Below are positions 1 through 6,820 of a DNA stretch of 13,165 bases, piece by piece (within the stretch, counting starts at the first letter, position 1; every line of letters begins with the position of its first letter). The position numbers and the translations under genes were made by a program. The DNA is taken from assembly GCF_045105435.1 (NCBI RefSeq), contig NZ_JBGCDL010000208.1, positions 1 to 13,165 of the forward strand, in the 5' to 3' direction. This DNA is from Kordia sp045105435 (GTDB lineage Bacteria > Bacteroidota > Bacteroidia > Flavobacteriales > Flavobacteriaceae). The notes beneath the pieces are model-generated. The model was given only the letters and a program-made list of their open reading frames with translations. It made no database searches and was not told the DNA's origin.

Positions 1-1
1 T

Positions 2-550
2 GGTGTGGCTTTACTCGATTTTTTTGGCGCTTGGTTGGCACATTATGTAGAACACAGAGTGCCTGTTTTTTGGCGTTTTCACTTAGTGCATCATTCTGAT
101 ACACATGTAGATACGACAACTGCAAACAGACATCATCCTGGTGAAAGTGTTATCCGTTTTACATTCACATTAATAGGTGTTGTCATTGTTGGTGCTCCAG
201 TAGCAATTATCATGTTATATCAATCGATCTCGGTAGTATTGTCGCAATTCAACCATGCAAATATTGGAATTCCAAAAAAGCTTGATACATGGATTAGTTA
301 TCTCATCGTATCGCCAAATATGCACAAAGTACATCATCATCATGTATTGCCATATACAGATACGAATTACGGAAATATCTTTTCTATTTGGGATCGAATT
401 TTTCAAACATTCGCCATAAAAGATCCAAAAACGTTGGTATATGGCGTTGATACGTATCCGGATGCTGCTGAAAATTCCGATTTAAAAACGTTGCTCAAAA
501 TACCTTTCAACAAATACCGTCCGCCAACAACTTTACATTCAGATGAATAA
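2..550 (+). CDS. Sterol desaturase / fatty acid hydroxylase family protein (3' part only)
   Basis: The reading frame is open from base 2 with no credible start, so this is the C-terminal 182 codons of a gene that begins upstream. It carries the histidine clusters of the membrane-bound di-iron fatty acid hydroxylase superfamily: HYVEH near the left edge, then HLVHH within FHLVHHSD, then HKVHHHH. A hydrophobic stretch lies between the second and third clusters (around TLIGVVIVGAPVAIIML). Family members use O2 and two irons in the membrane to hydroxylate or desaturate lipids. The substrate cannot be read from sequence; sterols are less likely than fatty acids or carotenoid-like lipids in this phylum. 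The next gene starts 12 bp after the stop on the same strand, which suggests cotranscription. The family call is firm; the reaction is not. Confidence 0.9.
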   Translation, partial: GVALLDFFGAWLAHYVEHRVPVFWRFHLVHHSDTHVDTTTANRHHPGESVIRFTFTLIGVVIVGAPVAIIMLYQSISVVLSQFNHANIGIPKKLDTWISYLIVSPNMHKVHHHHVLPYTDTNYGNIFSIWDRIFQTFAIKDPKTLVYGVDTYPDAAENSDLKTLLKIPFNKYRPPTTLHSDE

Positions 551-562
551 TCATATATACTT

Positions 563-1459
563 ATGAAATTTTTCAAACGCATTTGTTATGGTGTGCTATT
601 AGTTGCAAGCAGCATTGCATGTTCACCTAAATCTATTCACACAAAAATGATAGATATACAAGGACATCGAGGTTGTAGAGGCTTATTGCCCGAAAATTCT
701 ATGATTGGTTTCGAGAAAGCCATAAATATTGGCGTACATACCTTAGAGTTAGATGTTGTTATTTCCAAAGATCATAAAGTAATTGTTTCGCATGAACCGT
801 TTATGAATCATGAAATTGCATATAATTTGCAAGGAAATCCAATTTCTGAAAATGACGAAAAAAATTACAACCTCTATCAAATGGCATATGATAGTATACG
901 TCAATATGATTGTGGTACAAAGAAACATCCTCGGTTTCCACAGCAAGAAAAAATAGCAGTGCGTAAACCGTTATTGTCAAATGTGATTGCAATGGCTGAA
1001 AAACAGTCCAAAAATCAGATCAATTACAATATAGAAATCAAAAGAAAACCTTCATATGATGGAGTCTATGCTCCAAAAGTTGATGCGTTTGTTCGTTTAG
1101 TCTTGGAAGTTGTTCAGAAGCAAAATTTAGGAAATCGAGTAAATCTTCAAGCATTTGATTTGCAAACTTTGGAAGAAATAAAAAAGCAAGCACCGAAAAT
1201 GAAATTAGCGCTGTTGGTTAGTGTAAATGAAAACATGAAGAAAAAACTGAAGCAATTGAGTTTTACTCCAGAAATTATGAGTCCGTATTATAAATTATTG
1301 ACCAAAGAAAATATTCAAGAGTTTCAACGTCGCTATGGAATGAAAGTAATTCCTTGGACAGTGAATACTGCGAAAGATATGCAGGAATTGATAGCTTGGA
1401 ATGTAGACGGAATCATCACGGATTATCCAGATATATTAAAAAAAATCTACGAAGACTAA
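563..1459 (+). CDS. Glycerophosphodiester phosphodiesterase, lipoprotein
   Basis: This 298-residue protein has a lipoprotein signal peptide (MKFFKRICYGVLLVASSIAC) with the lipidated cysteine at 20. The GDPD fold motifs follow in order: GHRGCRGLLPENS with H35, R36 and E44; LELDVVISKD with E62 and D64; VSHEP with the second histidine H77; IEIK with E158 and K160; and the closing strands IPWTVN and DGIITDYPD (282-290). The segment YDCGTKKHPRFP and the following KPLL resemble the insertion of GlpQ-type enzymes. The family hydrolyses glycerophosphodiesters to glycerol-3-phosphate and an alcohol using a divalent metal. The lipid anchor implies action at the periplasmic or outer membrane face, as a scavenger of phospholipid head groups. 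The stop codon overlaps the start of the next gene by one base (TAATG), pointing to translational coupling. All catalytic positions I can check are present. Confidence 0.93.
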   Translation: MKFFKRICYGVLLVASSIACSPKSIHTKMIDIQGHRGCRGLLPENSMIGFEKAINIGVHTLELDVVISKDHKVIVSHEPFMNHEIAYNLQGNPISENDEKNYNLYQMAYDSIRQYDCGTKKHPRFPQQEKIAVRKPLLSNVIAMAEKQSKNQINYNIEIKRKPSYDGVYAPKVDAFVRLVLEVVQKQNLGNRVNLQAFDLQTLEEIKKQAPKMKLALLVSVNENMKKKLKQLSFTPEIMSPYYKLLTKENIQEFQRRYGMKVIPWTVNTAKDMQELIAWNVDGIITDYPDILKKIYED

Positions 1460-2694
1460 TGCAAAAAGTACTAGTCATTGGCTATGTATGGCCAGAACCA
1501 AAATCTTCTGCCGCAGGTACGCGCATGTTGCAACTATTACAACTGTTTAGAGCGCAAAATTGGGAAGTTATTTTTGCCTGTCCAGCAGCTAAAAGTGAGT
1601 TTTGTTATGACTTACGTCAGATGAAAATTGCTTCCAAAACCATTCAGATCAATGATACAAGCTTTGACGAATACATTACACAATTAAATCCGTCTATAGT
1701 ACTGTTTGATCGTTTTATGATGGAAGAACAATTTGGTTGGCGCGTGGCAGAAAATTGCCCAAATGCATTGCGAGTTTTAGATACAGAAGATTTACACAGT
1801 TTACGAAAAGCACGACATCAAGCACTAAAAGATGGGAAAGAATTTCATATTAATCAACTGAAAAATTACAATCTTGCACAACGAGAAATTGCCAGTATTT
1901 TACGCTGCGATATTTCATTGCTAATCTCAGAAGTTGAACGCGATCTCTTAGTCAATCATTTTAAAATTGATGCTTCTTTACTGTTGTACATTCCGTTTAT
2001 GTTAGAACAGCTCAATCAAGAAACTATTGAAGCCTTGCCAGCTTTTGAAGAACGAGCACACTTTGTCACCATCGGAAACTTTTTGCATGCGCCAAATCGT
2101 GATTTGGTGATGTACTTAAAAAAGGAAATTTGGCCAATCTTACGAAAAAAATTGCCCAAAGCAGAAATGCATGTATATGGTTCGTATGCAAAAGAACATA
2201 GCTTACAACTCAATCAGCCGAAAGAGAAATTCTTTGTGCATGGTCGAGCCGAAAGTGCTGCTGAGGTTATTTCGAAAGCTAGAATTTTATTGGCGCCATT
2301 GCGTTTTGGAGCTGGACTCAAAGGAAAGTTTATCGATGGAATGCAAAACGGAACACCTTGCGTTACCACTTCAATTGGTGCCGAAGGCATGCATGGAAAT
2401 TTACCTTGGAACGGAATTATTTCTGATAGTGTTGAAACCTTAGTCAACGAAACTGCGGAGTTATATACAAACAAAAATCGTTGGGGAAAAGCACAACAAA
2501 ACGGTTTTGAAATTTTGGCAAAACGCTATCAAAAAGAGTACTTTCAGCAACAGCTTTTACAAAAAATAGAAACTACTCAAAGCAATTTAGAAACGCACAG
2601 AACACAAAACTTTTTTGGAAGCTTATTGCAGTTGCACACTACAAAAAGCACCAAATACATGTCACTTTGGATAGAGGAGAAGAATAAATCTTAG
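1459..2694 (+). CDS. GT4-like glycosyltransferase
   Basis: The start is the ATG inside TAATG, which gives 411 residues. The frame is also open 35 codons further upstream, but that stretch lies inside the preceding gene. The N-terminal Rossmann-like half (VLVIGYVWPEPKSSAAGTRMLQLL, 4-27) has the small-residue turn common in GT-B glycosyltransferases. The C-terminal half starts with FVTIGNFLHAPN (202-212) and includes MHVYG (237-241) and the nucleotide-sugar loop LAPLRFGAGLKGKFIDGMQNG (279-298), followed by TPCVTTSIGAEGM. This organisation matches retaining GT4-like enzymes. No membrane segment is visible, so it probably acts at the cytoplasmic face. Donor and acceptor are unknown. Coupling to the diesterase gene is unusual, and a role in surface glycolipid or glycan synthesis is only inference. 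The last 30 residues show no recognisable domain. Confidence 0.85.
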   Translation: MQKVLVIGYVWPEPKSSAAGTRMLQLLQLFRAQNWEVIFACPAAKSEFCYDLRQMKIASKTIQINDTSFDEYITQLNPSIVLFDRFMMEEQFGWRVAENCPNALRVLDTEDLHSLRKARHQALKDGKEFHINQLKNYNLAQREIASILRCDISLLISEVERDLLVNHFKIDASLLLYIPFMLEQLNQETIEALPAFEERAHFVTIGNFLHAPNRDLVMYLKKEIWPILRKKLPKAEMHVYGSYAKEHSLQLNQPKEKFFVHGRAESAAEVISKARILLAPLRFGAGLKGKFIDGMQNGTPCVTTSIGAEGMHGNLPWNGIISDSVETLVNETAELYTNKNRWGKAQQNGFEILAKRYQKEYFQQQLLQKIETTQSNLETHRTQNFFGSLLQLHTTKSTKYMSLWIEEKNKS

Positions 2695-2929
2695 AAATGA
2701 TACATGTATAAGTGTTTCGTTTGTATCGTAATTATTCACAATTTTTAAAACGAATCAAATGCTCAATTTTTTAAAAAAGAAATTCAGTTTACTAAGTTAT
2801 TTGATCAGCTACAAAGCTTTCAGGAGTAATTTTCTATACGCGAAATATTAAATTTGCAAATTACCCAAATGTGATTTTTTTTATTTTCTTATCTTTAAAA
2901 AATCATCACAAAAATTACAATCATATAAC

Positions 2930-3682
2930 ATGTCTAACTTTTTTAAGTGTTTTCCAATACTACTTTTATTTTGTGTGTCTTGCGAAAAAGTACCCGAACA
3001 GGTAAAACAAGAACCATTGAAAGAAGCAAGTCCTAGTTTTAAGAAATTAAAAGCTAATTATAAAGAATACAAGCAACAAGTATATTTTAGAGGAAATGAC
3101 TCTTTTTTTGAACTTAAAAACTATGATTTTGGGAGTATACTAGATACTATTTATAAAACACATCCTCATATATTTAAGAAATCAACGAATCTTGATGGTT
3201 TAAAAAATCAAGTAAAACTTTGGTTGAGAGATTCTATTTTTATAGAACCTTCAAAACAACACCAACTAGAGTTCTTTTCAGGAGAAAATAAAACACAATT
3301 GCATGATGACCATTATAGTGATAGTTTAAAACCATACCAATACACTCCTAAAAAGATGTTTCGTGTGGTAAATGCACGTGCTGCTGCTATGAAATATGAA
3401 GATAAAAAAGTATACTATCAATTTTATCCTAAGAAAGTGAAAATTTTAGACAAGAGTACAGAGATGTATAAAGTGCAACGAACAGGTAGGTATTTGTTTG
3501 ATGCAGAAAATGGTAATGATTGTGCTGATACGTGTTCACGTGCGTCACTATATCTTATGGATACATACATTGCTGATATCTACATTATCATAAGTCCGTA
3601 TAAAAATAGTCCATACAGACCAACGATTAAAATAACAGATACGATTAACTATTTTTACAATCGATTTGTGAAGCAAGATTAG
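2930..3682 (+). CDS. Lipoprotein of unknown function
   Basis: A 250-residue protein begins with a hydrophobic signal and a cysteine in a lipobox-like context (MSNFFKCFPILLLFCVSC, C18). The mature part is rich in lysine and tyrosine, has no further membrane segment, and contains a close cysteine pair in NDCADTCSR (around 197-205) that could form a disulfide. I do not recognise the family. It stands alone: 235 bp separate it from the upstream gene, and a TATCTTTA sequence at 2890-2897 could serve as an imperfect -7 box about 30 bp before the ATG. The gap 2695-2929 holds nothing else that I can name. The coding call rests on length, the signal peptide and a protein-like composition. Confidence 0.75.
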   Translation: MSNFFKCFPILLLFCVSCEKVPEQVKQEPLKEASPSFKKLKANYKEYKQQVYFRGNDSFFELKNYDFGSILDTIYKTHPHIFKKSTNLDGLKNQVKLWLRDSIFIEPSKQHQLEFFSGENKTQLHDDHYSDSLKPYQYTPKKMFRVVNARAAAMKYEDKKVYYQFYPKKVKILDKSTEMYKVQRTGRYLFDAENGNDCADTCSRASLYLMDTYIADIYIIISPYKNSPYRPTIKITDTINYFYNRFVKQD

Positions 3683-3726
3683 ATTGGAAATGATGGTGTG
3701 AATTTGTGTAGCAAATACTTATTAAG

Positions 3727-3885
3727 ATGTTTTTGATTTTGAAATACTTAGAACCTTGTTTAACAGCACACCCATTTAATATCAAAGTATTGCTTCATTC
3801 GCCAAATAACAGATATTTAGAATTTAGAAATGTTGGACAGAAAGCTATAGAATTGTTCTTAGATACGTCTTTGCGAAAGTTTTAA
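3727..3885 (+). CDS. Possible small ORF (52 aa) running into a repeat
   Basis: An ATG frame of 52 codons lies in the otherwise gene-free stretch 3683-4006. The product would start MFLILKYLEPCLTAHPF and end ELFLDTSLRKF; its last seven codons and stop lie inside the palindromic repeat that begins at 3865. There is no clear Shine-Dalgarno sequence and no domain that I recognise. The composition is protein-like, so it may be a remnant of a larger gene whose 3' end was replaced by the repeat, but chance cannot be excluded at this length. Confidence 0.2.
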   Translation: MFLILKYLEPCLTAHPFNIKVLLHSPNNRYLEFRNVGQKAIELFLDTSLRKF

Positions 3886-3990
3886 AAAAACTTGTGGCAA
3901 TCTGTTTGTTTCAAATACAAAACATTTTATGATTTAGGCAGATTACTTCGTCATGCTTCCTCGTAATGACGTATTGAATTGTGAATTGAA
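3865..3990 (-). repeat. Palindromic intergenic repeat, copy A (downstream of the NamZ gene)
   Basis: Bases 3865-3953 match the reverse complement of 6589-6677 over 89 positions, with 6 mismatches and no gaps by hand alignment. Weaker similarity continues to about 3990, almost to the stop codon of the minus-strand gene. The ends form an imperfect inverted repeat: CGTCTTTGCGA at 3866 against CGTCATTACGA read from 3971 backwards. An inner AATCTG/CAGATT pair and an AAGTTTT-AAA-AAAACTT hairpin lie within it. The outer sequence resembles the widespread Bacteroidota 'CGTCATTGCGAGG...GCAATCTG' intergenic repeat; that link is from memory and should be searched. Confidence 0.85.
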
Positions 3991-4006
3991 AATGATAGTT
4001 TAACAA

Positions 4007-5290
4007 CTACAACTCATAAATCAAATACTTCGCTCTGGTTCTCTTAAAAGCATCCAAGCCAGTTTTCCAAGTTGCTTTAATTTCAGTAGCAGTCATTCCG
4101 CTTTCAATTTGTTGTTGCAATTTGTCGGTTCCTGCAAGTTTATAAAAGAATTTATCCTTATTGAAAAACGGCGTTTTTGGCGCGTACTGTTTGTGTGTTT
4201 TGTAGAATTCTAGCAACCATTCTAAGTTGATTTCTGACAAGCGTGGTTCTTTCGTTAAATTATATCCGTTACATTCTTTGCCATTGTGTTTCGGATGCTT
4301 TGCTCCGAAGTTTGGCTTTGGTGTAAAACTAAATAAGTGGCGTTTTAAAAAGTATTCAGGTGTTCCTATGATTTGGAATTGCTTTTCCGTTCCGCGTCCA
4401 ACGCTAATAGGTGTTCCTTCAAATAAACCCAAACTCGAATACAGGTTAATTGATTGGTCGTTCGGTAAATTCGGCGAAGGTTTTATAGGTAAATTATACG
4501 GCGTTTGGTGTGTGTAATTGCCTATCGGAATCACCGTTAAATCACATTTTACATTGTTTTTTAGCCAGTTTTCGCCATTCATCATTTGTGCGTATTCGCC
4601 AATCGTCATTCCGTGTACAATTGGCACCGGATGCATTCCTATAAAACTTTTATATTTTTTCTCTAAAATTGGTCCGTCTACGTAATGTCCGTTCGGATTT
4701 GGTCTGTCTAACACAATTACAGGAATATTATTTTCCGCACAAGCTTCCATTAAGTAGTGTAAAGTAGAAGTGTACGTATAAAAACGCACACCAACATCTT
4801 GCACATCAAAAATGACTACATCTAAATTTTCAAGTTGTTTTGGGAAAGGCTTTTTATTTTTTCCGTAAAGAGAAATAATTGGCAAACCTGTTTTTACATC
4901 TTTCCCGTCTTTTACAATTTCGCCTGCATCGGCTTTTCCACGAAATCCATGTTCGGGAGAAAAAACAGTTTTTACATCTACATTCAGCGCTACTAAAGAA
5001 TCTACTAGATGCGTATATGTATTGTCAGGTTTAAAAATGACACTCGTTTGATTGGCAACAATACCCACACGTTTGTTTGCAAGTTTTGGTAATAAAACAG
5101 TGGTTTTATTTGCACCTACAATGGGTTGTTGGTTTGTCAATTCTGCGGAAGCGATATCAGCTTTAGCACTTGAAGAAATACTAGCATTTGCAATATTTTG
5201 CGTCTTTTGTTGTGCTTTAGAGTCACATCTTGTGAAAAATCCAATTAATAACAACAATAAAAATGTATTTTTGAAAAATCTATAAACCAT
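4007..5290 (-). CDS. namZ: NamZ-family exo-beta-N-acetylmuramidase (DUF1343), lipoprotein-like
   Basis: This 427-residue protein matches the DUF1343/NamZ family, which removes terminal MurNAc from the non-reducing end of peptidoglycan fragments. Typical motifs appear in order: KRVGIVANQTSV (about 73-84), VFSPEHGFRG, IFDVQDVGVRFYTYTSTLHYL, VLDRPNPNG, HPVPIVHGMTIGEYA, and the C-terminal part with LGLFEGTPISVGRGTEKQFQ. The N-terminus is a signal sequence ending in a cysteine (MVYRFFKNTFLLLLLIGFFTRC, C22). The lipobox is imperfect (F-T-R-C), so it may be a lipoprotein or simply secreted; a low-complexity Ser/Ala/Gln linker follows to about residue 60. The ATG is 8 bp from the divergent permease start. 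The likely promoter box (5322-5329) therefore lies inside the neighbour's coding sequence. The role would be muropeptide recycling in the periplasm. Confidence 0.9.
   Translation of the reverse strand: MVYRFFKNTFLLLLLIGFFTRCDSKAQQKTQNIANASISSSAKADIASAELTNQQPIVGANKTTVLLPKLANKRVGIVANQTSVIFKPDNTYTHLVDSLVALNVDVKTVFSPEHGFRGKADAGEIVKDGKDVKTGLPIISLYGKNKKPFPKQLENLDVVIFDVQDVGVRFYTYTSTLHYLMEACAENNIPVIVLDRPNPNGHYVDGPILEKKYKSFIGMHPVPIVHGMTIGEYAQMMNGENWLKNNVKCDLTVIPIGNYTHQTPYNLPIKPSPNLPNDQSINLYSSLGLFEGTPISVGRGTEKQFQIIGTPEYFLKRHLFSFTPKPNFGAKHPKHNGKECNGYNLTKEPRLSEINLEWLLEFYKTHKQYAPKTPFFNKDKFFYKLAGTDKLQQQIESGMTATEIKATWKTGLDAFKRTRAKYLIYEL
5266..5273 (+). promoter_or_regulatory. Candidate -7 box for the permease gene
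   Basis: TATTTTTG fits the Bacteroidota -7 consensus TAnnTTTG and lies 26 bp before the TTG start at 5299. No clear -33 TTTG is seen at the expected 19-21 bp spacing. The box lies inside the first codons of the divergent NamZ gene. Confidence 0.4.
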
Positions 5291-5298
5291 AGCTGAAT

Positions 5299-6540
5299 TT
5301 GAATTACGAGTTTTTTATTGCCAAACGTATTATTAAGGCAAAACAATATAAAAGTAGTGTATCGGCAACAATAATAAAAATTGCCATCGCAGCTATTGCG
5401 ATTGGCATTGTTATGATGATGGTTGCGATTGCTACAGGAATGGGATTGCAAAAAACGATCCAAGAAAAGGTGGCGGCGTTTAATGGGCATATTCAGATCA
5501 CGAATTTCGACAATAATAAATCGGAAGTTTCTTTGAAGCCGTTAGCTATTAAACAAGACTTTTATCCAGATTTTACGCAGGTTTCAGGCGTTACGCATAT
5601 TCAGGCAGTTGCCACAAAAGCGGGAATTATTAGAACCGAAAAAACTTTTGAAGGAGTGTTGGTAAAAGGAGTTGGAACCGATTATAATTGGGCCGTTTTT
5701 GAAGAATTTTTGACCGAAGGACGCTTTCCAAATGTTTCCGAAAAACGCGAAAATAGAGAAATTTTAATGTCTGCTTTTATGGCAAGACGACTTGAATTGA
5801 AGCTGGGCGATACATTTAAAACATTATTTTTAAAAGAAAATACGAGCGAAATACCAAATGAACGTACGTTTGAAATTGTAGGTATTTACGATTCGGGCTT
5901 CCAAAAGTTTGACGCCAATGTAATGTTGGTTGATATTCGTCACATTCAGCGAATGAATAAATGGAAAAATGGCGAGATTGGTAATTTTGAAGTTTTTATT
6001 GATGATTTTGGTTCGATAGATGCGCAAACAGAAGCAGTAGATAAAGCCACTTTTTCAACTCTAAAAGCGAAAAGTGTTATTACTAAATTCCCGTTTATTT
6101 TTGAGTGGATTTCTTTGTTTGATGTAAATATATTTCTCATCATTGGAATTATTATTATTGTCGGTGGTATTAATATGATTACCGCATTGTTGGTGTTGAT
6201 TTTAGATAGAACACCGATGATTGGAATTTTGAAAGCACTTGGAAGTAACGATTTGAGTATTCGTAAAATTTTCTTGTATAATGCTGCATATTTGATCGGA
6301 ATTGGATTGCTTTGGGGAAATATTATCGGTATTGCCTTTATTTGGTCGCAGCATACATTTGGCTTTTTAAAATTCCCGAATCCTGAGCAATATCATACGT
6401 CTATTATTCCAATTCATATTGAATTGTGGCACATTTTGGCGCTCAATATTGGAACATTGGTATTGTGTGTTTTGATGTTGTTGATTCCTTCGTATATCAT
6501 CACAAAGATTTCGCCTGTGAAAGCGATTAAATTTCAGTAA
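5299..6540 (+). CDS. LolC/LolE/FtsX-type ABC transporter permease (TTG start)
   Basis: The 413-residue protein has the layout of lipoprotein-releasing permeases. There is one N-terminal membrane segment (about 25-48, IKIAIAAIAIGIVMMMVAIATG), then a periplasmic MacB/LolC-like domain with GHIQITNF after it. Three C-terminal membrane segments follow: FLIIGIIIIVGGINMITALLV, IFLYNAAYLIGIGLLW and ILALNIGTLVLCVLMLLI. The ending SPVKAIKFQ is typical. The family moves lipoproteins from the inner membrane toward the outer membrane with a separate ATPase, which is not in this window. TTG is chosen as the start because a TAG lies three codons upstream in frame and the next methionine would cut into the conserved N-terminus (NYEFFIAKRI). 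CTG at 5293 is the only upstream alternative. The many lipoproteins nearby are possible cargo, not evidence of linkage. Confidence 0.9.
   Translation: MNYEFFIAKRIIKAKQYKSSVSATIIKIAIAAIAIGIVMMMVAIATGMGLQKTIQEKVAAFNGHIQITNFDNNKSEVSLKPLAIKQDFYPDFTQVSGVTHIQAVATKAGIIRTEKTFEGVLVKGVGTDYNWAVFEEFLTEGRFPNVSEKRENREILMSAFMARRLELKLGDTFKTLFLKENTSEIPNERTFEIVGIYDSGFQKFDANVMLVDIRHIQRMNKWKNGEIGNFEVFIDDFGSIDAQTEAVDKATFSTLKAKSVITKFPFIFEWISLFDVNIFLIIGIIIIVGGINMITALLVLILDRTPMIGILKALGSNDLSIRKIFLYNAAYLIGIGLLWGNIIGIAFIWSQHTFGFLKFPNPEQYHTSIIPIHIELWHILALNIGTLVLCVLMLLIPSYIITKISPVKAIKFQ
5322..5329 (-). promoter_or_regulatory. Candidate -7 box for the NamZ gene
   Basis: Read on the minus strand this is TACGTTTG, an exact TAnnTTTG match, 31 bp upstream of the NamZ ATG. 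A -33 element is not convincing. It lies inside codons 8-11 of the permease gene, so the two candidate promoters are embedded in each other's coding sequence. Confidence 0.4.
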
Positions 6541-6550
6541 ATTTCCGCAT

Positions 6551-6677
6551 TTAGCATTTACAGTTCAATACTTTATTACGAGAAAATATGACGAAGTAAC
6601 CTGTCAAAATCATAAAATACTTTGTATTTGAAACAAACAGATTGCCGCAAGTTTTTTTAAAACTTTCGCAAAGACGT
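6551..6677 (+). repeat. Palindromic intergenic repeat, copy B (downstream of the permease gene)
   Basis: Bases 6589-6677 are the inverted partner of 3865-3953, with 6 mismatches in 89. Weaker similarity reaches back to about 6551, just after the permease stop. Relative to its upstream gene this copy has the same orientation as copy A has to the NamZ gene: both run from the stop codon through TGACGAAGTAA, then CAGATTGCC, to CGCAAAGACGT. The AAGTTTT-TTT-AAAACTT hairpin near the end could act as a weak 3' end signal but has no U-tract after it. Confidence 0.85.
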
Positions 6678-6763
6678 TATCTTATGTGTTTGTGCTTTGG
6701 GTTTTAATAACTTCAAAAAGATGTCATAAATTAAGTACCCTATTAATTTAATAGACTTTTAAG

Positions 6764-6782
6764 ATATATTATTATAATATAT
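6764..6782. promoter_or_regulatory. A/T palindrome upstream of the PLP enzyme promoter
   Basis: Two 9-bp arms, ATATATTAT and ATAATATAT, flank a single central T at 6773. The site ends 12 bp before the -7 box at 6795, roughly where an activator or the -33 contact would sit. It contains only A and T, so chance is a real alternative. Confidence 0.25.
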
Positions 6783-6794
6783 GTACAGACTTTG

Positions 6795-6802
6795 TATCTT
6801 TG
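6795..6802 (+). promoter_or_regulatory. Promoter -7 box for the PLP enzyme gene
   Basis: TATCTTTG is an exact TAnnTTTG match 18 bp before the ATG at 6821. That implies a 5' leader of only about 13 nt. No TTTG is present at the usual -33 distance. The box overlaps a TTG that could otherwise be read as an earlier in-frame start, which argues for ATG 6821. Confidence 0.6.
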
Positions 6803-6820
6803 TCCTTTCAAAATAAAATA

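Noticed and set aside
3865..6677. Composite transposon bounded by inverted copies
   Set aside because: There is no transposase between the copies, the enclosed genes are ordinary envelope genes with native-looking composition, and no target duplication is visible.
6800..6820. Earlier TTG start for the PLP enzyme
   Set aside because: The TTG lies inside the -7 promoter box TATCTTTG, upstream of the expected transcript start.
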